Part shown: positions 16,976 to 25,214 of the stretch, piece after piece
How positions within the stretch are numbered: position 1 is the stretch's first letter
How the letters are laid out: each line of letters opens with the position of its first letter
Assembly (NCBI GenBank): GCA_019424905.1
Contig: JAHYYP010000006.1
Location: forward strand, 16,473-80,472
Length of the DNA: 64,000 nt
Reading direction: 5' to 3'
Origin: Collinsella sp.
GTDB lineage: Bacteria > Actinomycetota > Coriobacteriia > Coriobacteriales > Coriobacteriaceae
Translations under genes and position numbers: made by a program
Notes under the pieces: model-generated
Databases searched by the model: none
What the model saw: the letters and a program-made list of their open reading frames with translations, nothing else
Told to the model about the DNA's origin: nothing

Positions 16976-17783
16976 TGAGCACACCCCCAGCGCGAAAGCT
17001 CACGAGAGCGTAAATCAATACCGATAGACAGCTGGCTGCCACGCCATATTCCAGAAGTATCAGCTGACCCATATCGCCATACCCAAGGGCACATCCGACT
17101 CCAAGGTACGGCCCTGGAAGGAGGAAGATCCATCGCAAGGATGGTATGGGCGTCTGAAGGTAAGTTCCGTAGAGCGTCAAGCTCATGACAAATCCGATTA
17201 TTGCCACAGCCCCGCTAAATACGGCGCTGCTTGTAATCCGATAGATGGTCACCGTCTCCAACGCAACCGATATCACCAATACGGCGTTGATTATCATCGC
17301 AGGCAAAAATGCAGCCAGCATGTCGTGCGCACAGCTTTGCCCACCACGTATTATGGCTATTGCAAAAAGAAGAAGGCAAAGCGCACTATATGCTGCGCCA
17401 ATTATTAAAGCAGACGAAAACACATGTGCTAGGACCCCATTAAAGCGGGTAAGACCTCTTGCTGAAGAAATTCGGTATCCCTCTTCATAGCCGCGCTCCT
17501 GTAAAATCGCCAGGCAAACGATGAGCGGAACGAACAGAGAGGTGCCGGCAAAAGCACTGCGCACAAGGGACTCATCGGGTGCAGAAGGATCAATTACATT
17601 CCAGCGGAAGCCAATATCCTCCCCAAAAACGCTATTGCCAAAGGCGAGCAACGTTGTTCCGTTTTTTAGAAAGATGCCGAAGAGAAGGCCGAACGCCAGC
17701 ATAAGCGCAAGACCAAACTTCGCCGGAAACATCCTGTGCAAACGCATCATATCTGCCTTTACGGGATGGATCGCCCGCTTCAT
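16959..17783 (-). CDS. ABC-2-type membrane subunit of the same exporter
   Basis: The 274-aa protein has about six membrane segments and a large extracytoplasmic loop after TM1 (residues about 45-80). It starts within the last bases of the ATPase gene and its own end overlaps the next permease gene, so the three are translationally coupled. Like its partner it fits the LanG/LanE or BcrB permease type. It shows no motif that would fix a substrate. Confidence 0.65.
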   Translation of the reverse strand: MKRAIHPVKADMMRLHRMFPAKFGLALMLAFGLLFGIFLKNGTTLLAFGNSVFGEDIGFRWNVIDPSAPDESLVRSAFAGTSLFVPLIVCLAILQERGYEEGYRISSARGLTRFNGVLAHVFSSALIIGAAYSALCLLLFAIAIIRGGQSCAHDMLAAFLPAMIINAVLVISVALETVTIYRITSSAVFSGAVAIIGFVMSLTLYGTYLQTPIPSLRWIFLLPGPYLGVGCALGYGDMGQLILLEYGVAASCLSVLIYALVSFRAGGVLNGSSD

Positions 17784-18541
17784 AGCGAGACCGCCTTCAT
17801 CAAGCGCCTGTAATACTCTTTTAGGGACGACGCCTCATCCCTTATGACGTCCATCGATTCCTTTTTCAGCAGTTCGCCGTCATGAAGAAACAGGCAGCTT
17901 GTTGCAACCGATGCCAACTCATCCAAATCATGGCTAGAGATGAGCATGGTCTTACCCTGTTCTCGATTCAATCGACCGATAAGGGCCCATATACTCTCGA
18001 TGCCCAGCGGGTCCAACCCGTTTGCTGGCTCATCAAAAATAAGCAGATCAGTGTCACCCAACAAAGCCGTAGCTATATCCAGCCGCCGTTTCATTCCCAG
18101 AGAAAAACTGCTCACGCTCTTTTTCTCTTCGACGTCCAGCCCGACTAGGCTCAAAACGCGAGGAATCTCACGATTCGCATCAAGCCCCCATTCCAAACAT
18201 CGGATTTGGAGATTCTCAACCGCACTGAGGGATTGGTATGCTCCGCTGGAATCTGGCACATAGCCGACACGCGTCCGCATCAAGCCAAGCTCTCTTTTTG
18301 ATTTGCCTCCAAAGAGCTCCACGCTCCCCGACGATGGCTCGCAGAGGCCCAAGACGATTTTAATAAGCGTGCTTTTGCCCGCACCGTTTGCACCGACAAG
18401 GGCACAGAGCTCAGACTGATGCACCTCGAAGGAAACGTCATGCAAAACGCGCCGTTTCCCGTAGCGCTTTGACACCTTTGATAGCTTTATCGCTGATGCG
18501 TTCATTGGACCCCCGTTCTGCTTGATAGAAAAACCGCTCAT
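17780..18541 (-). CDS. ABC transporter ATPase, BcrA/LanF type
   Basis: The 253-aa ATPase has Walker A GANGAGKST, signature SFSLGMKRRL, Walker B LLIFDEPANGLDPLG and the switch His (SSHDLDEL). The SLGMKRR-type signature is typical of the bacitracin/lantibiotic self-protection group. AAGGAG precedes the ATG at 18541; an alternative ATG at 18505 (MNASAI) also has GGGGG before it. It is the first gene of a three-gene exporter unit. Confidence 0.85.
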   Translation of the reverse strand: MSGFSIKQNGGPMNASAIKLSKVSKRYGKRRVLHDVSFEVHQSELCALVGANGAGKSTLIKIVLGLCEPSSGSVELFGGKSKRELGLMRTRVGYVPDSSGAYQSLSAVENLQIRCLEWGLDANREIPRVLSLVGLDVEEKKSVSSFSLGMKRRLDIATALLGDTDLLIFDEPANGLDPLGIESIWALIGRLNREQGKTMLISSHDLDELASVATSCLFLHDGELLKKESMDVIRDEASSLKEYYRRLMKAVSL

Positions 18542-18609
18542 ATCGCTCCTTCTTTCCTTTATCGTTTTCCATGTTTGTTATTGTTTTTCGATAACTCATA
18601 TTTGTCAAG

Positions 18610-18650
18610 ATAATCTAAAAGAAGGGACCCGTGTTAGACACGGGTCCCTT
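18610..18650 (-). terminator. Terminator of the DUF2975-HTH unit
   Basis: AAGGGACCCGTG and CACGGGTCCCTT form a 12-bp perfect stem with a 5-nt loop; on the minus strand TCTTTTA follows. It separates the regulator pair from the ABC exporter. Confidence 0.88.
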
Positions 18651-18685
18651 CATGCTGATACTTCGTTTTAGTTGTTTGCCTTAAG

Positions 18686-19015
18686 CTACTCGTCACTCAA
18701 ATCGACAGCGAAGACTGATGTCGGAAGCAATACCTCATTGCCTCCGCCGTCCCGCATCTGTCTCACGACATTTTTTGCACGCTCAACAATAAGCTCCTCA
18801 AGCTCTTTCTCACTCACCCGCCGAATAATATCTCCCGGTTGACAGTCAAGTTCATCGCAAATATCGAGAAGCGTCTTAAGGCGAATAGCTTTAATTTTTC
18901 CGTTTCTTAGCTTAGAAATATTAGCCGGAGTATGCCCCGTGGCACGAATCAGATCAGCACTGGTCTTTCCGGTCTTAAGCAGCTGCGTCTCAAGCTCGAT
19001 GATGAGATAGCTCAT
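18686..19015 (-). CDS. YozG-like HTH regulator (Cro/C1 type)
   Basis: The 109-aa protein carries an HTH_26-type domain (TSADLIRATGHTPANISKLRNGK, then KAIRLKTLLDICDELDCQPGDI), the same pattern as YozG of Bacillus. The C-terminal 40 residues are charged. It follows the DUF2975 membrane protein gene at 8 bp with AGGAGG as ribosome-binding site. DUF2975-HTH pairs are common and are thought to be signalling or regulatory units of unknown ligand. It is the likely binder of the dyad at 19605-19638. Confidence 0.85.
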   Translation of the reverse strand: MSYLIIELETQLLKTGKTSADLIRATGHTPANISKLRNGKIKAIRLKTLLDICDELDCQPGDIIRRVSEKELEELIVERAKNVVRQMRDGGGNEVLLPTSVFAVDLSDE

Positions 19016-19023
19016 GCTTCCTC

Positions 19024-19584
19024 CTACACAAGCTCGTCAGACTGCTCTTGGAGCAGCGAGGCATAACTCCAGATCACCGAGATACACAGACAGACAGCCG
19101 CGCCGATAAGCGACCCCGCATCAAAGGCAACGCCTTGGCAAATCTCAATAACGAAGGAATGAGGCACGACGTAAAGCTCCAGCCCACCAATGGTAAGATT
19201 GACCGATCCGTAGGCACCAATAAGCGAAACCGCGGCGTTAACAGCAAAGGCAAGCGCAAGAACACGGATAAGCCGCACATGCGTCTTGATAAAGGGCGAG
19301 ACGCCTCGCGAGATGTTACGGCTGATCCCACACAGAACGACAAGCGAAATACCCACGACGAGTGCCAGGCACAGTCCGCTTGGGATAACGATGCACCCGC
19401 CATCGAGAAGCGTCACGACGCCGAAAGAATCGACAGAAGCAACGTTTGCAACCGCATACCAGATCACGTAAACAACCAACGCGGCAAAAGCGACGAGCAT
19501 CCCTGCAAAAACGGCTGCCATGCAAAAGCCAAGCTTCCTGATATTTTCGCCCGCTTTGGCCATACGCTGAACGCTGTTAGACAT
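19024..19584 (-). CDS. DUF2975 membrane protein
   Basis: The 186-aa protein has four membrane segments in the DUF2975 arrangement, with a short extracellular hydrophobic loop between TM1 and TM2 (residues about 45-60) and the GISRNISRGVSPF motif of the cytoplasmic loop. It is encoded directly before a YozG-like HTH gene, the standard partner. I start at 19584 (MSNSVQRM) with GAGGGTGAG upstream; an upstream in-frame start adds 33 unlikely residues. Function unknown. Confidence 0.75.
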   Translation of the reverse strand: MSNSVQRMAKAGENIRKLGFCMAAVFAGMLVAFAALVVYVIWYAVANVASVDSFGVVTLLDGGCIVIPSGLCLALVVGISLVVLCGISRNISRGVSPFIKTHVRLIRVLALAFAVNAAVSLIGAYGSVNLTIGGLELYVVPHSFVIEICQGVAFDAGSLIGAAVCLCISVIWSYASLLQEQSDELV

Positions 19585-19604
19585 ACACTCACCCTCATCG
19601 ACTC

Positions 19605-19638
19605 TATCGTTATTCGAACAGTTTATCGAACAACGATA
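19605..19638. promoter_or_regulatory. Operator-like dyad before the DUF2975 gene
   Basis: TATCGTTATTCGA (19605-19617) and TCGAACAACGATA (19626-19638) are inverted with one mismatch. A looser TTATCG...CGATAA dyad lies in the ABC exporter promoter near 18560-18595, suggesting the neighbouring HTH protein may control both units. Confidence 0.5.
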
Positions 19639-19726
19639 TTGATTGCATGCGGAAAGCCCCGCCAGTGCGCATAGCCCATTCACTAATCAGAAGGGGTGAG
19701 AGTGGATTTTTGGACACGTATCGAAC

Positions 19727-19790
19727 GAGAGTGGATAATCTCCCACTTCGAGGCCACCACCGGGCCTAAAACGGGAGATTATCCACTCTC
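19727..19790. repeat. Perfect 18-bp-arm palindrome with inner stem
   Basis: Positions 19727-19744 and 19773-19790 are exact reverse complements (GAGAGTGGATAATCTCCC arm). A second stem AGGCC/GGGCCT sits in the loop. A partial direct copy of the arm start (GAGAGTGGAT) precedes it at about 19699. It lies between the DUF2975 promoter and the Hpt gene end. Confidence 0.75.
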
Positions 19791-19814
19791 ATAGTCATCA
19801 AGGCTCGCAAGCTC

Positions 19815-20171
19815 TTATTCGGCCGCCTCGCGCAGGGCCGACATCGTAGCCGCATATTGCTGCTGCAGCGCATGCATTCCCTCGCGAGCGCCGTCAACGG
19901 CATCGGCGCCGCGCGGCGCCTCGGTCACCACGACCGCCGGCTCGTACAGATTATCGAATCCCAGGTTCTGGCTCACGCCCTTGAGCGTGTGCGCTGCCAT
20001 AAACGCTTCCTCGGCGTCTCCCGCCGCCATGGCAGCCTCCAGCTTGTCCATGCTCTCGTCATCTAAAAACTTGAGGGCAAAGCGGGCAAGCATTTCCCCG
20101 CCCATCAGCCGAGCACACGCGTCATCATAATTAGCGCCGATCTTCTCATACGCCTCACGCATGGAAATCAT
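19815..20171 (-). CDS. Histidine phosphotransfer (Hpt) domain protein
   Basis: A free-standing 118-aa Hpt protein with the phospho-accepting His61 in AAHTLKGVSQNLGF. It has normal length for a single four-helix Hpt domain. It would pass phosphoryl groups between a hybrid kinase and a response regulator. The neighbour upstream encodes a REC domain fused to GGDEF and HD-GYP domains, and is the likely partner. AAAGGAG lies about 10 bases before the ATG. Confidence 0.88.
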   Translation of the reverse strand: MISMREAYEKIGANYDDACARLMGGEMLARFALKFLDDESMDKLEAAMAAGDAEEAFMAAHTLKGVSQNLGFDNLYEPAVVVTEAPRGADAVDGAREGMHALQQQYAATMSALREAAE

Positions 20172-20195
20172 GGATTAAAAACTCCTTTGGTCAAA

Positions 20196-22076
20196 CTAAA
20201 TCGTAGGAAACGCGACGACATCGGCGGGGCGTGCCAACGTCTCGGCAATTTGGTCTTGCACCTCGAGCAAACAGTCGAGCAGCAACGGGTTAAAGGTGCC
20301 GCACTTACCGTCCAGAATCATCTTGATCGCTTCCTCGTGCGGGATAGCGTCCTTGTACACGCGCACGCTCGTCAGGGCATCGTACACGTCGGCCACCGAA
20401 ACCACCTGTGCGGCAATGGGAATTTCGTCTCCCTTAAGGCCATCGGGATAACCCTTGCCGTCCCAGCGCTCGTGATGCCAACGCGCAATCTGGTACGCAT
20501 ATTCCATAAGCGCATTGCCGGCGTGATGGCTACCCAGCTCACGCAGCATGTCGGCGCCGATCGTGGTATGCGTCTTCATAATCTCGAACTCCTCGGGCGT
20601 AAGGCGTCCGGGCTTGTTGAGAATCGCATCGTCAATCGACATCTTGCCGATATCGTGCAGCGCCGAAGCCAGGGCAATCGTGGAGCGCTCCTCATTGTCG
20701 AGGGAGATGGTGCCACTACGCTGGACCAGACAGCCAAGCAGCAGCTCGGTCAGCTTCTCGATGTTCGTAACGTGCCTGCCGCTCTCGCCGTTACGAAGTT
20801 CCATGACGCCGGCCATGATGTCGATGAGCATGCGACTGTTCTTGACGCGCTCGTTGTACTGCTGGGACAGCAGGTTCGTCAGGCGGCGCTGTTTAGCGTA
20901 TAGGCGGATGGTGTTGCTCACACGGCGGCGCACGACACGGGAGTCAAACGGGCGGTTGATATAGTCCGAGGCGCCCAGCTCGTACGCGCGCAGAACCATA
21001 TCATCGGAATCTTCGCTCGAAATCATGATGACAGGCAGATTGTCGATGCCCGATCGGCGCGACAGACCGGCCAGCACCTCAAAGCCGCTTATGCCCGGCA
21101 TGACAATATCCAGCAGCACGAGCGACAGTTCATCGCCATAGCGGTCGACCATGTCGAGTGCCGCGCGACCGTTATCAGCCTCGAGGATGCAATACTCATC
21201 CTTGAGCATCTCGTTGAGAATGGCTCGGTTCATCTCAGAGTCATCGACAATAAGCACCAAAGGCTTTTCGCTTTGGAAGGCCTCGATGGAATCGGCATCA
21301 GTCACGACCGTACCGGCTTTTGCCTTAGCGCGGCTCAGTAACTGGACAGCACGGCCAACGCCCTCATCGACCGTCTCGCCATGAATGCGAACGCCACCAA
21401 CACATGCCGTCAAGCTCACGTACTCATGGCCCGGAACAATCGTGGCATGAACGGCATCGGATACCTGATGCAGGCGACGGGCGAAGTCATCGGAGGGAAT
21501 ATTGGGCATGACGACCACAAACTTGTCGCAGCCATAGCGCACAAGCTCGTCAGTCGAACGAATTCCGCTGCGTATGGCTGTCGCCACAGCACCGAGTGCA
21601 AGGTCGCCGGCATGATGGCCGCATGTATCGTTGAAGACCCTAAAATCATCAAGGTCGATCATCGCCACGCCGGCATTCATGCGGGCGCTACGGAGCTTTT
21701 CCTCGTAATATCGGCGATTGCGCACGCCCGTCAGCACGTCGGTGTAGACAAGGTCCTCTTCTGTGGCCTCTTGCTCATCAATCGGACGCACCATCAGCAA
21801 GACGTGAGGCTCGCCCTCGACCTTTAGAGGGCGCAGACGGGCGCGGTACTCAACACCATCGTTGAGCAGTTGCTCCGACACCTCACCCGAATCTGCCAAG
21901 GCCTCAAGACTCGACTGACGCAGACAAGGGCAGCGATCGCCGGCGAGCAAGCAGTTAGGCTCGCTCTTAATCTGATCGGTCGACAGCAAACGTACCACGG
22001 GGTAGGTCTTCGCGGCGCGGGCGACCTCGGCGGCAGCCTCCTCGTCGGTTAGATTGGCCTCGTGATTATTGAGCAT
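20196..22076 (-). CDS. Hybrid GGDEF-REC-HD-GYP signalling protein
   Basis: The 626-aa cytoplasmic protein is a fusion: an N-terminal segment, a GGDEF-like domain (about 105-265), a receiver domain with phosphorylatable Asp in LLDIVMPG (about 270-390) and a C-terminal HD-GYP phosphodiesterase domain with HDIGK and HHERWDGKGYPDG. The GGDEF signature is degenerate (YGCDKF at 181-186), so cyclase activity is doubtful while the HD-GYP motifs are intact. It probably hydrolyses cyclic di-GMP under control of phosphorylation from the Hpt protein encoded 24 bp downstream. Confidence 0.88.
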   Translation of the reverse strand: MLNNHEANLTDEEAAAEVARAAKTYPVVRLLSTDQIKSEPNCLLAGDRCPCLRQSSLEALADSGEVSEQLLNDGVEYRARLRPLKVEGEPHVLLMVRPIDEQEATEEDLVYTDVLTGVRNRRYYEEKLRSARMNAGVAMIDLDDFRVFNDTCGHHAGDLALGAVATAIRSGIRSTDELVRYGCDKFVVVMPNIPSDDFARRLHQVSDAVHATIVPGHEYVSLTACVGGVRIHGETVDEGVGRAVQLLSRAKAKAGTVVTDADSIEAFQSEKPLVLIVDDSEMNRAILNEMLKDEYCILEADNGRAALDMVDRYGDELSLVLLDIVMPGISGFEVLAGLSRRSGIDNLPVIMISSEDSDDMVLRAYELGASDYINRPFDSRVVRRRVSNTIRLYAKQRRLTNLLSQQYNERVKNSRMLIDIMAGVMELRNGESGRHVTNIEKLTELLLGCLVQRSGTISLDNEERSTIALASALHDIGKMSIDDAILNKPGRLTPEEFEIMKTHTTIGADMLRELGSHHAGNALMEYAYQIARWHHERWDGKGYPDGLKGDEIPIAAQVVSVADVYDALTSVRVYKDAIPHEEAIKMILDGKCGTFNPLLLDCLLEVQDQIAETLARPADVVAFPTI

Positions 22077-22126
22077 ATGGGGCCCTTTCGATAGTTTCGC
22101 ATGGTAGCGGTGGGTTCCAAATGTTA

Positions 22127-22140
22127 CAAGGGTAACACCT
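22127..22140. promoter_or_regulatory. Short palindrome in the hybrid regulator promoter region
   Basis: GTTAC and GTAAC flank AAGG upstream of the GGDEF-REC-HD-GYP gene. The remainder of 22077-22287 shows no other clear signal. Confidence 0.25.
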
Positions 22141-22287
22141 TGCCGATGCAGGTAAGCACGTGAATGCTGTTACATTTTTATGAGTTGGCAGACGGTGTGA
22201 TTGAAGCCGCAGGCGTGAGGTTTTGAGCACATTTGTTAACACGGCCGAAACGTTTGCGGGTGAAGGCTGTTTTGATTTTTACGGCTG

Positions 22288-23085
22288 CTAGAGCTCCAGG
22301 ATGCCACGGACAGTCTGGGCAGCCGCTGCCGGGCGATCGCGCAGGCCGTTGTGCGCGCCGGGAACCATTACGAGCGGACAGTCCAAAAGCTCAGCCGCTA
22401 CCCTTGTGCCCGCCTCGCGGGGCGTGCCAATCGAGAGCTCACCCAAAAGCACGGCGGCCACCGTTTTCGACGCGCGAACGCTGTCCCAATCGGGAACGCA
22501 GGTCATAGTAATCCCGTATTCGTTCGCCATGAAACTGCGGCCGTTGCGCAGGGCATGTTTGGCTTCTGCCTCGGTTAACTTGGGGGCCTCAGGGTCCGAA
22601 TCGCCGATGGCGCCCAGGAAGGCCCGTAATGCCCTGGAGACCTTTCCCGCGGCGATCATCTCGAGCAAAACCGGGGCCGCACCCAGGCCGGCGCCCTCAT
22701 CCGTCACGGCGGGTTCATGCAGAATCGCACGCGAGATTATGGCGGGGTTTGCACGGAGAAGCTCCAGGGCCACCAACGTACCGGCACTGTGCGCGAGCAC
22801 GTTTGCCGGAGCGCCAATATGCTCGATAACAGCCTGCAGGTCGGCGGCCTGGGCGGCGAGGTCGTAGCGTCCGTCTGCAGCGTCGCCGCTCTCGCCGCAA
22901 CCGCGGCGGTCGTAGGCAATGACGCGGCAGTCACAGGCGAGCTCGCGGGCGATACCGTCAAAAAAGACGCCGTCGACGCACGCACCGTGCACGCACACCA
23001 AGGCGGGTACATCGGACGATACAACCGGGCCGGCATACTCGCGGCAGGCAATCGTGGTGCCCGCATTCTCGACCGTAAAATCCAT
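22288..23085 (-). CDS. Alpha/beta-hydrolase
   Basis: The 265-aa protein has an alpha/beta-hydrolase fold: oxyanion-region VHGACVDG, nucleophile elbow AHSAGT (Ser100), RVIAYDRRGCGESG after strand 4 and a late His in VPGAHNGLRDRP. Esterase, lactonase or C-C hydrolase activity is possible; the sequence does not decide. The ATG at 23085 (MDFTVEN) is chosen because GGGGC lies six bases upstream; ATG 23097 is a close alternative. It is monocistronic and divergent from the radical SAM gene. Confidence 0.8.
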   Translation of the reverse strand: MDFTVENAGTTIACREYAGPVVSSDVPALVCVHGACVDGVFFDGIARELACDCRVIAYDRRGCGESGDAADGRYDLAAQAADLQAVIEHIGAPANVLAHSAGTLVALELLRANPAIISRAILHEPAVTDEGAGLGAAPVLLEMIAAGKVSRALRAFLGAIGDSDPEAPKLTEAEAKHALRNGRSFMANEYGITMTCVPDWDSVRASKTVAAVLLGELSIGTPREAGTRVAAELLDCPLVMVPGAHNGLRDRPAAAAQTVRGILEL

Positions 23086-23260
23086 GTTGTGCCCCATCGT
23101 CTTGTGTTTTGTTAACAGATTAACTGTACCCGACCCGATACCTTTCATGACGCGGCATCGAAGGCAGAGTTAAAAAACGAAACCTGCAAAGCACAAGCCC
23201 GGACCATACGTTGGAGCCAATGCTATGCTTAAGGTTAATTGTCTTGAGGAGCTTTTACCT

Positions 23261-24037
23261 ATGTCTACGTTTCTAAATGCCAGCCCCATCTTTGGGCCCG
23301 TTCGCAGCCGTCGCCTGGGCCTTTCGCTCGGAGTCAACATGATGCCCGCCAGCGGTAAGATTTGCACGTTCGACTGCATCTACTGCGAGAACGGTCTCAA
23401 TGCCGAGCGCCCCTGCCACGAATCGTATAACACGGCTGCCGTGGTGCTCGACGCGCTCGAGGCAAAGCTGCGAGAGATGGCAGTCGAAGGTGAGCTGCCC
23501 GATGTAATCACGTTTGCCGGCAACGGCGAGCCCACCGCCGCACCGGAGTTTCCGCAGGCCATCGCCGGCGCTGTCGCGCTGCGCGACGAGCTTGCCCCAA
23601 ACTCCAAGATCGCCGTGCTCTCCAACGGCACGCGCGCCGACCGCCCCGAGGTGCACGACGCGCTCATGATGGTCGACGACAACATCCTCAAGCTCGATAC
23701 GGTCGACCCGGCATTTATCCAGCTGCTCGATCAACCCGTTGGCCCCTACGATGTAGAGCACCAGATCGAGACGTTCGCGAGCTTTAACGGTCATGTCATT
23801 GTCCAGACGATGTTTTTGAGCGGTGTGTGTCAGGGCAAGCCCCTCGATAACACTGGCGAGGAGTACGTTGCCCCCTGGCTCGCGGCGCTCGAGCGCATTC
23901 GTCCACAAGAAGCAACCATTTACACGGTGGCGCGCGAGACACCGGTCGCCGGCCTTGCCAAAGCGGCGCCCGAGGTGCTCGACACGATCGCCGCACGCGT
24001 GCGCGCCCTCGGCATCCCCTGCCAGGTGAGCTACTAG
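23261..24037 (+). CDS. Radical SAM protein (COG0731 type)
   Basis: The 258-aa protein binds a 4Fe-4S cluster through Cys35, Cys39 and Cys42 (CTFDCIYC), preceded by the FGPVRSRRLG segment characteristic of COG0731 proteins, and has the SAM-binding GNGEPT motif. Members are related to the wyosine-type enzymes but bacterial ones have no assigned substrate. GAGGAG lies nine bases before the ATG. It is a single gene with a palindrome (24079-24145) behind it. Confidence 0.85.
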   Translation: MSTFLNASPIFGPVRSRRLGLSLGVNMMPASGKICTFDCIYCENGLNAERPCHESYNTAAVVLDALEAKLREMAVEGELPDVITFAGNGEPTAAPEFPQAIAGAVALRDELAPNSKIAVLSNGTRADRPEVHDALMMVDDNILKLDTVDPAFIQLLDQPVGPYDVEHQIETFASFNGHVIVQTMFLSGVCQGKPLDNTGEEYVAPWLAALERIRPQEATIYTVARETPVAGLAKAAPEVLDTIAARVRALGIPCQVSY

Positions 24038-24078
24038 CAAAACCACGCAGCAGCTAGTGCCCGCCATCCCGCCCCATC

Positions 24079-24145
24079 AGTTGCGGTGATATAGTTCCTA
24101 TTTGTGCTGTTAAACCGCTTAAATCGGAACTATATCACCGCAACT
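24079..24145. repeat. Palindrome family B, copy 1
   Basis: Arms 24079-24098 and 24126-24145 are exact 20-bp reverse complements (AGTTGCGGTGATATAGTTCC). Two related copies with other loops occur at 30727-30797 and 31974-32044. Confidence 0.88.
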
Positions 24146-24197
24146 TTTCTGGACGCATGGGTGGGCTATACTAGCTGCGGATGAAAGGAAGTTAGCC

Positions 24198-25085
24198 ATG
24201 TATGACAAAGGACCCGTACCCGGCCGCAACGACGCTTGCTGGTGCGGCAGCGGCAAAAAATATAAGAAATGTCACAGCGCCTTCGACGAGCGCCTCGAGC
24301 GCCTGTGGGAGGAGGGCTGGGAGGTTCTGCCCCGCACGCTCTACAAGACGCCCGCCGACATCGAGGGCATCAAGCGCTCCGCCGCCATCAACGTGGGCGT
24401 GCTCGACTACGTAGGCGAGCACATCGCCGCGGGCATGACCACCAACCAGATCGACCAGATGATCTACGACTACACCGTCGAGCACGGTGGCACGCCGGCC
24501 GACCTCAACTACGAGGGCTACCCCAAGAGCGTGTGCACCTCGATCAACGACGTGGTCTGTCACGGTATCCCCTGCGATACGGACGTGCTGCACGAGGGCG
24601 ATATCATCAACGTGGACTGCTCCACGATTCTTGACGGCTACTTTAGCGACTCGAGCCGCATGTTCTGCATCGGTGAGGTCTCTGCCGAGCGCCAGCGTCT
24701 TGTCGAGGTCACCCGTGCCAGCGTGGAGGCGGGCCTGGCGGCCGTCAAGCCATGGCTGCCGTTGTCCGTGATGGCCGAGGCCGTGCAAAAGACGGTCGAG
24801 GACGCCGGCTTTAGCGTGGTGCGCGAGTACGGTGGACACGGCATCGGTAAGGAGTTCCACGAGGACCCGTTTGTGGGCTTTACCACCGAGGCGCCCGATG
24901 TGGACACCATCATGGCTCCGGGCATGGTCTTTACCATCGAGCCCATGGTCAACGCCGGAGCGCCCGACATCAAGATCAGCAAGGGCGACGGTTGGTGCGT
25001 GCGTACCAAGGACGGCAGCGATTCGGCCCAGTGCGAGGTACAACTCGTGGTGACCGAGGATGGTTACGAGCTGCTGAGCTGGTAG
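24198..25085 (+). CDS. map: Type I methionine aminopeptidase with N-terminal SEC-C motif
   Basis: The 295-aa protein starts with a zinc-binding SEC-C motif (PGRNDACWCGSGKKYKKCH; Cys14, Cys16, Cys25, His26) followed by the M24 peptidase domain. The five metal ligands are visible in VDCS, DSSR, GHGIG, IEPM and QCEVQ. It removes the initiator Met from new proteins; the SEC-C motif probably aids ribosome binding, as in other SEC-C MAPs. GAAAGGAAG precedes the ATG. It is a single gene. Confidence 0.93.
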   Translation: MYDKGPVPGRNDACWCGSGKKYKKCHSAFDERLERLWEEGWEVLPRTLYKTPADIEGIKRSAAINVGVLDYVGEHIAAGMTTNQIDQMIYDYTVEHGGTPADLNYEGYPKSVCTSINDVVCHGIPCDTDVLHEGDIINVDCSTILDGYFSDSSRMFCIGEVSAERQRLVEVTRASVEAGLAAVKPWLPLSVMAEAVQKTVEDAGFSVVREYGGHGIGKEFHEDPFVGFTTEAPDVDTIMAPGMVFTIEPMVNAGAPDIKISKGDGWCVRTKDGSDSAQCEVQLVVTEDGYELLSW

Positions 25086-25150
25086 CCGTGGATACGCCGG
25101 ATGCTGACGGGCACGCTCGTCTTGCATCCGGCGTTTTATTTAAACGTTTT

Positions 25151-25195
25151 GCCTGATAAAACCTGCCAAAATAAACCTGTCCCTTTTTGGCAAGT
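25151..25195 (+). repeat. Dispersed repeat A, copy 2
   Basis: Same element as at 10058, with the closing arm altered (TTTTTGGCAAGT). It lies directly before the ribosome-binding site of the 2-hydroxyacid dehydrogenase gene, so it is in that gene's leader. Confidence 0.85.
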
Positions 25196-25214
25196 CGAGC
25201 GGAGAGGACCGCTA

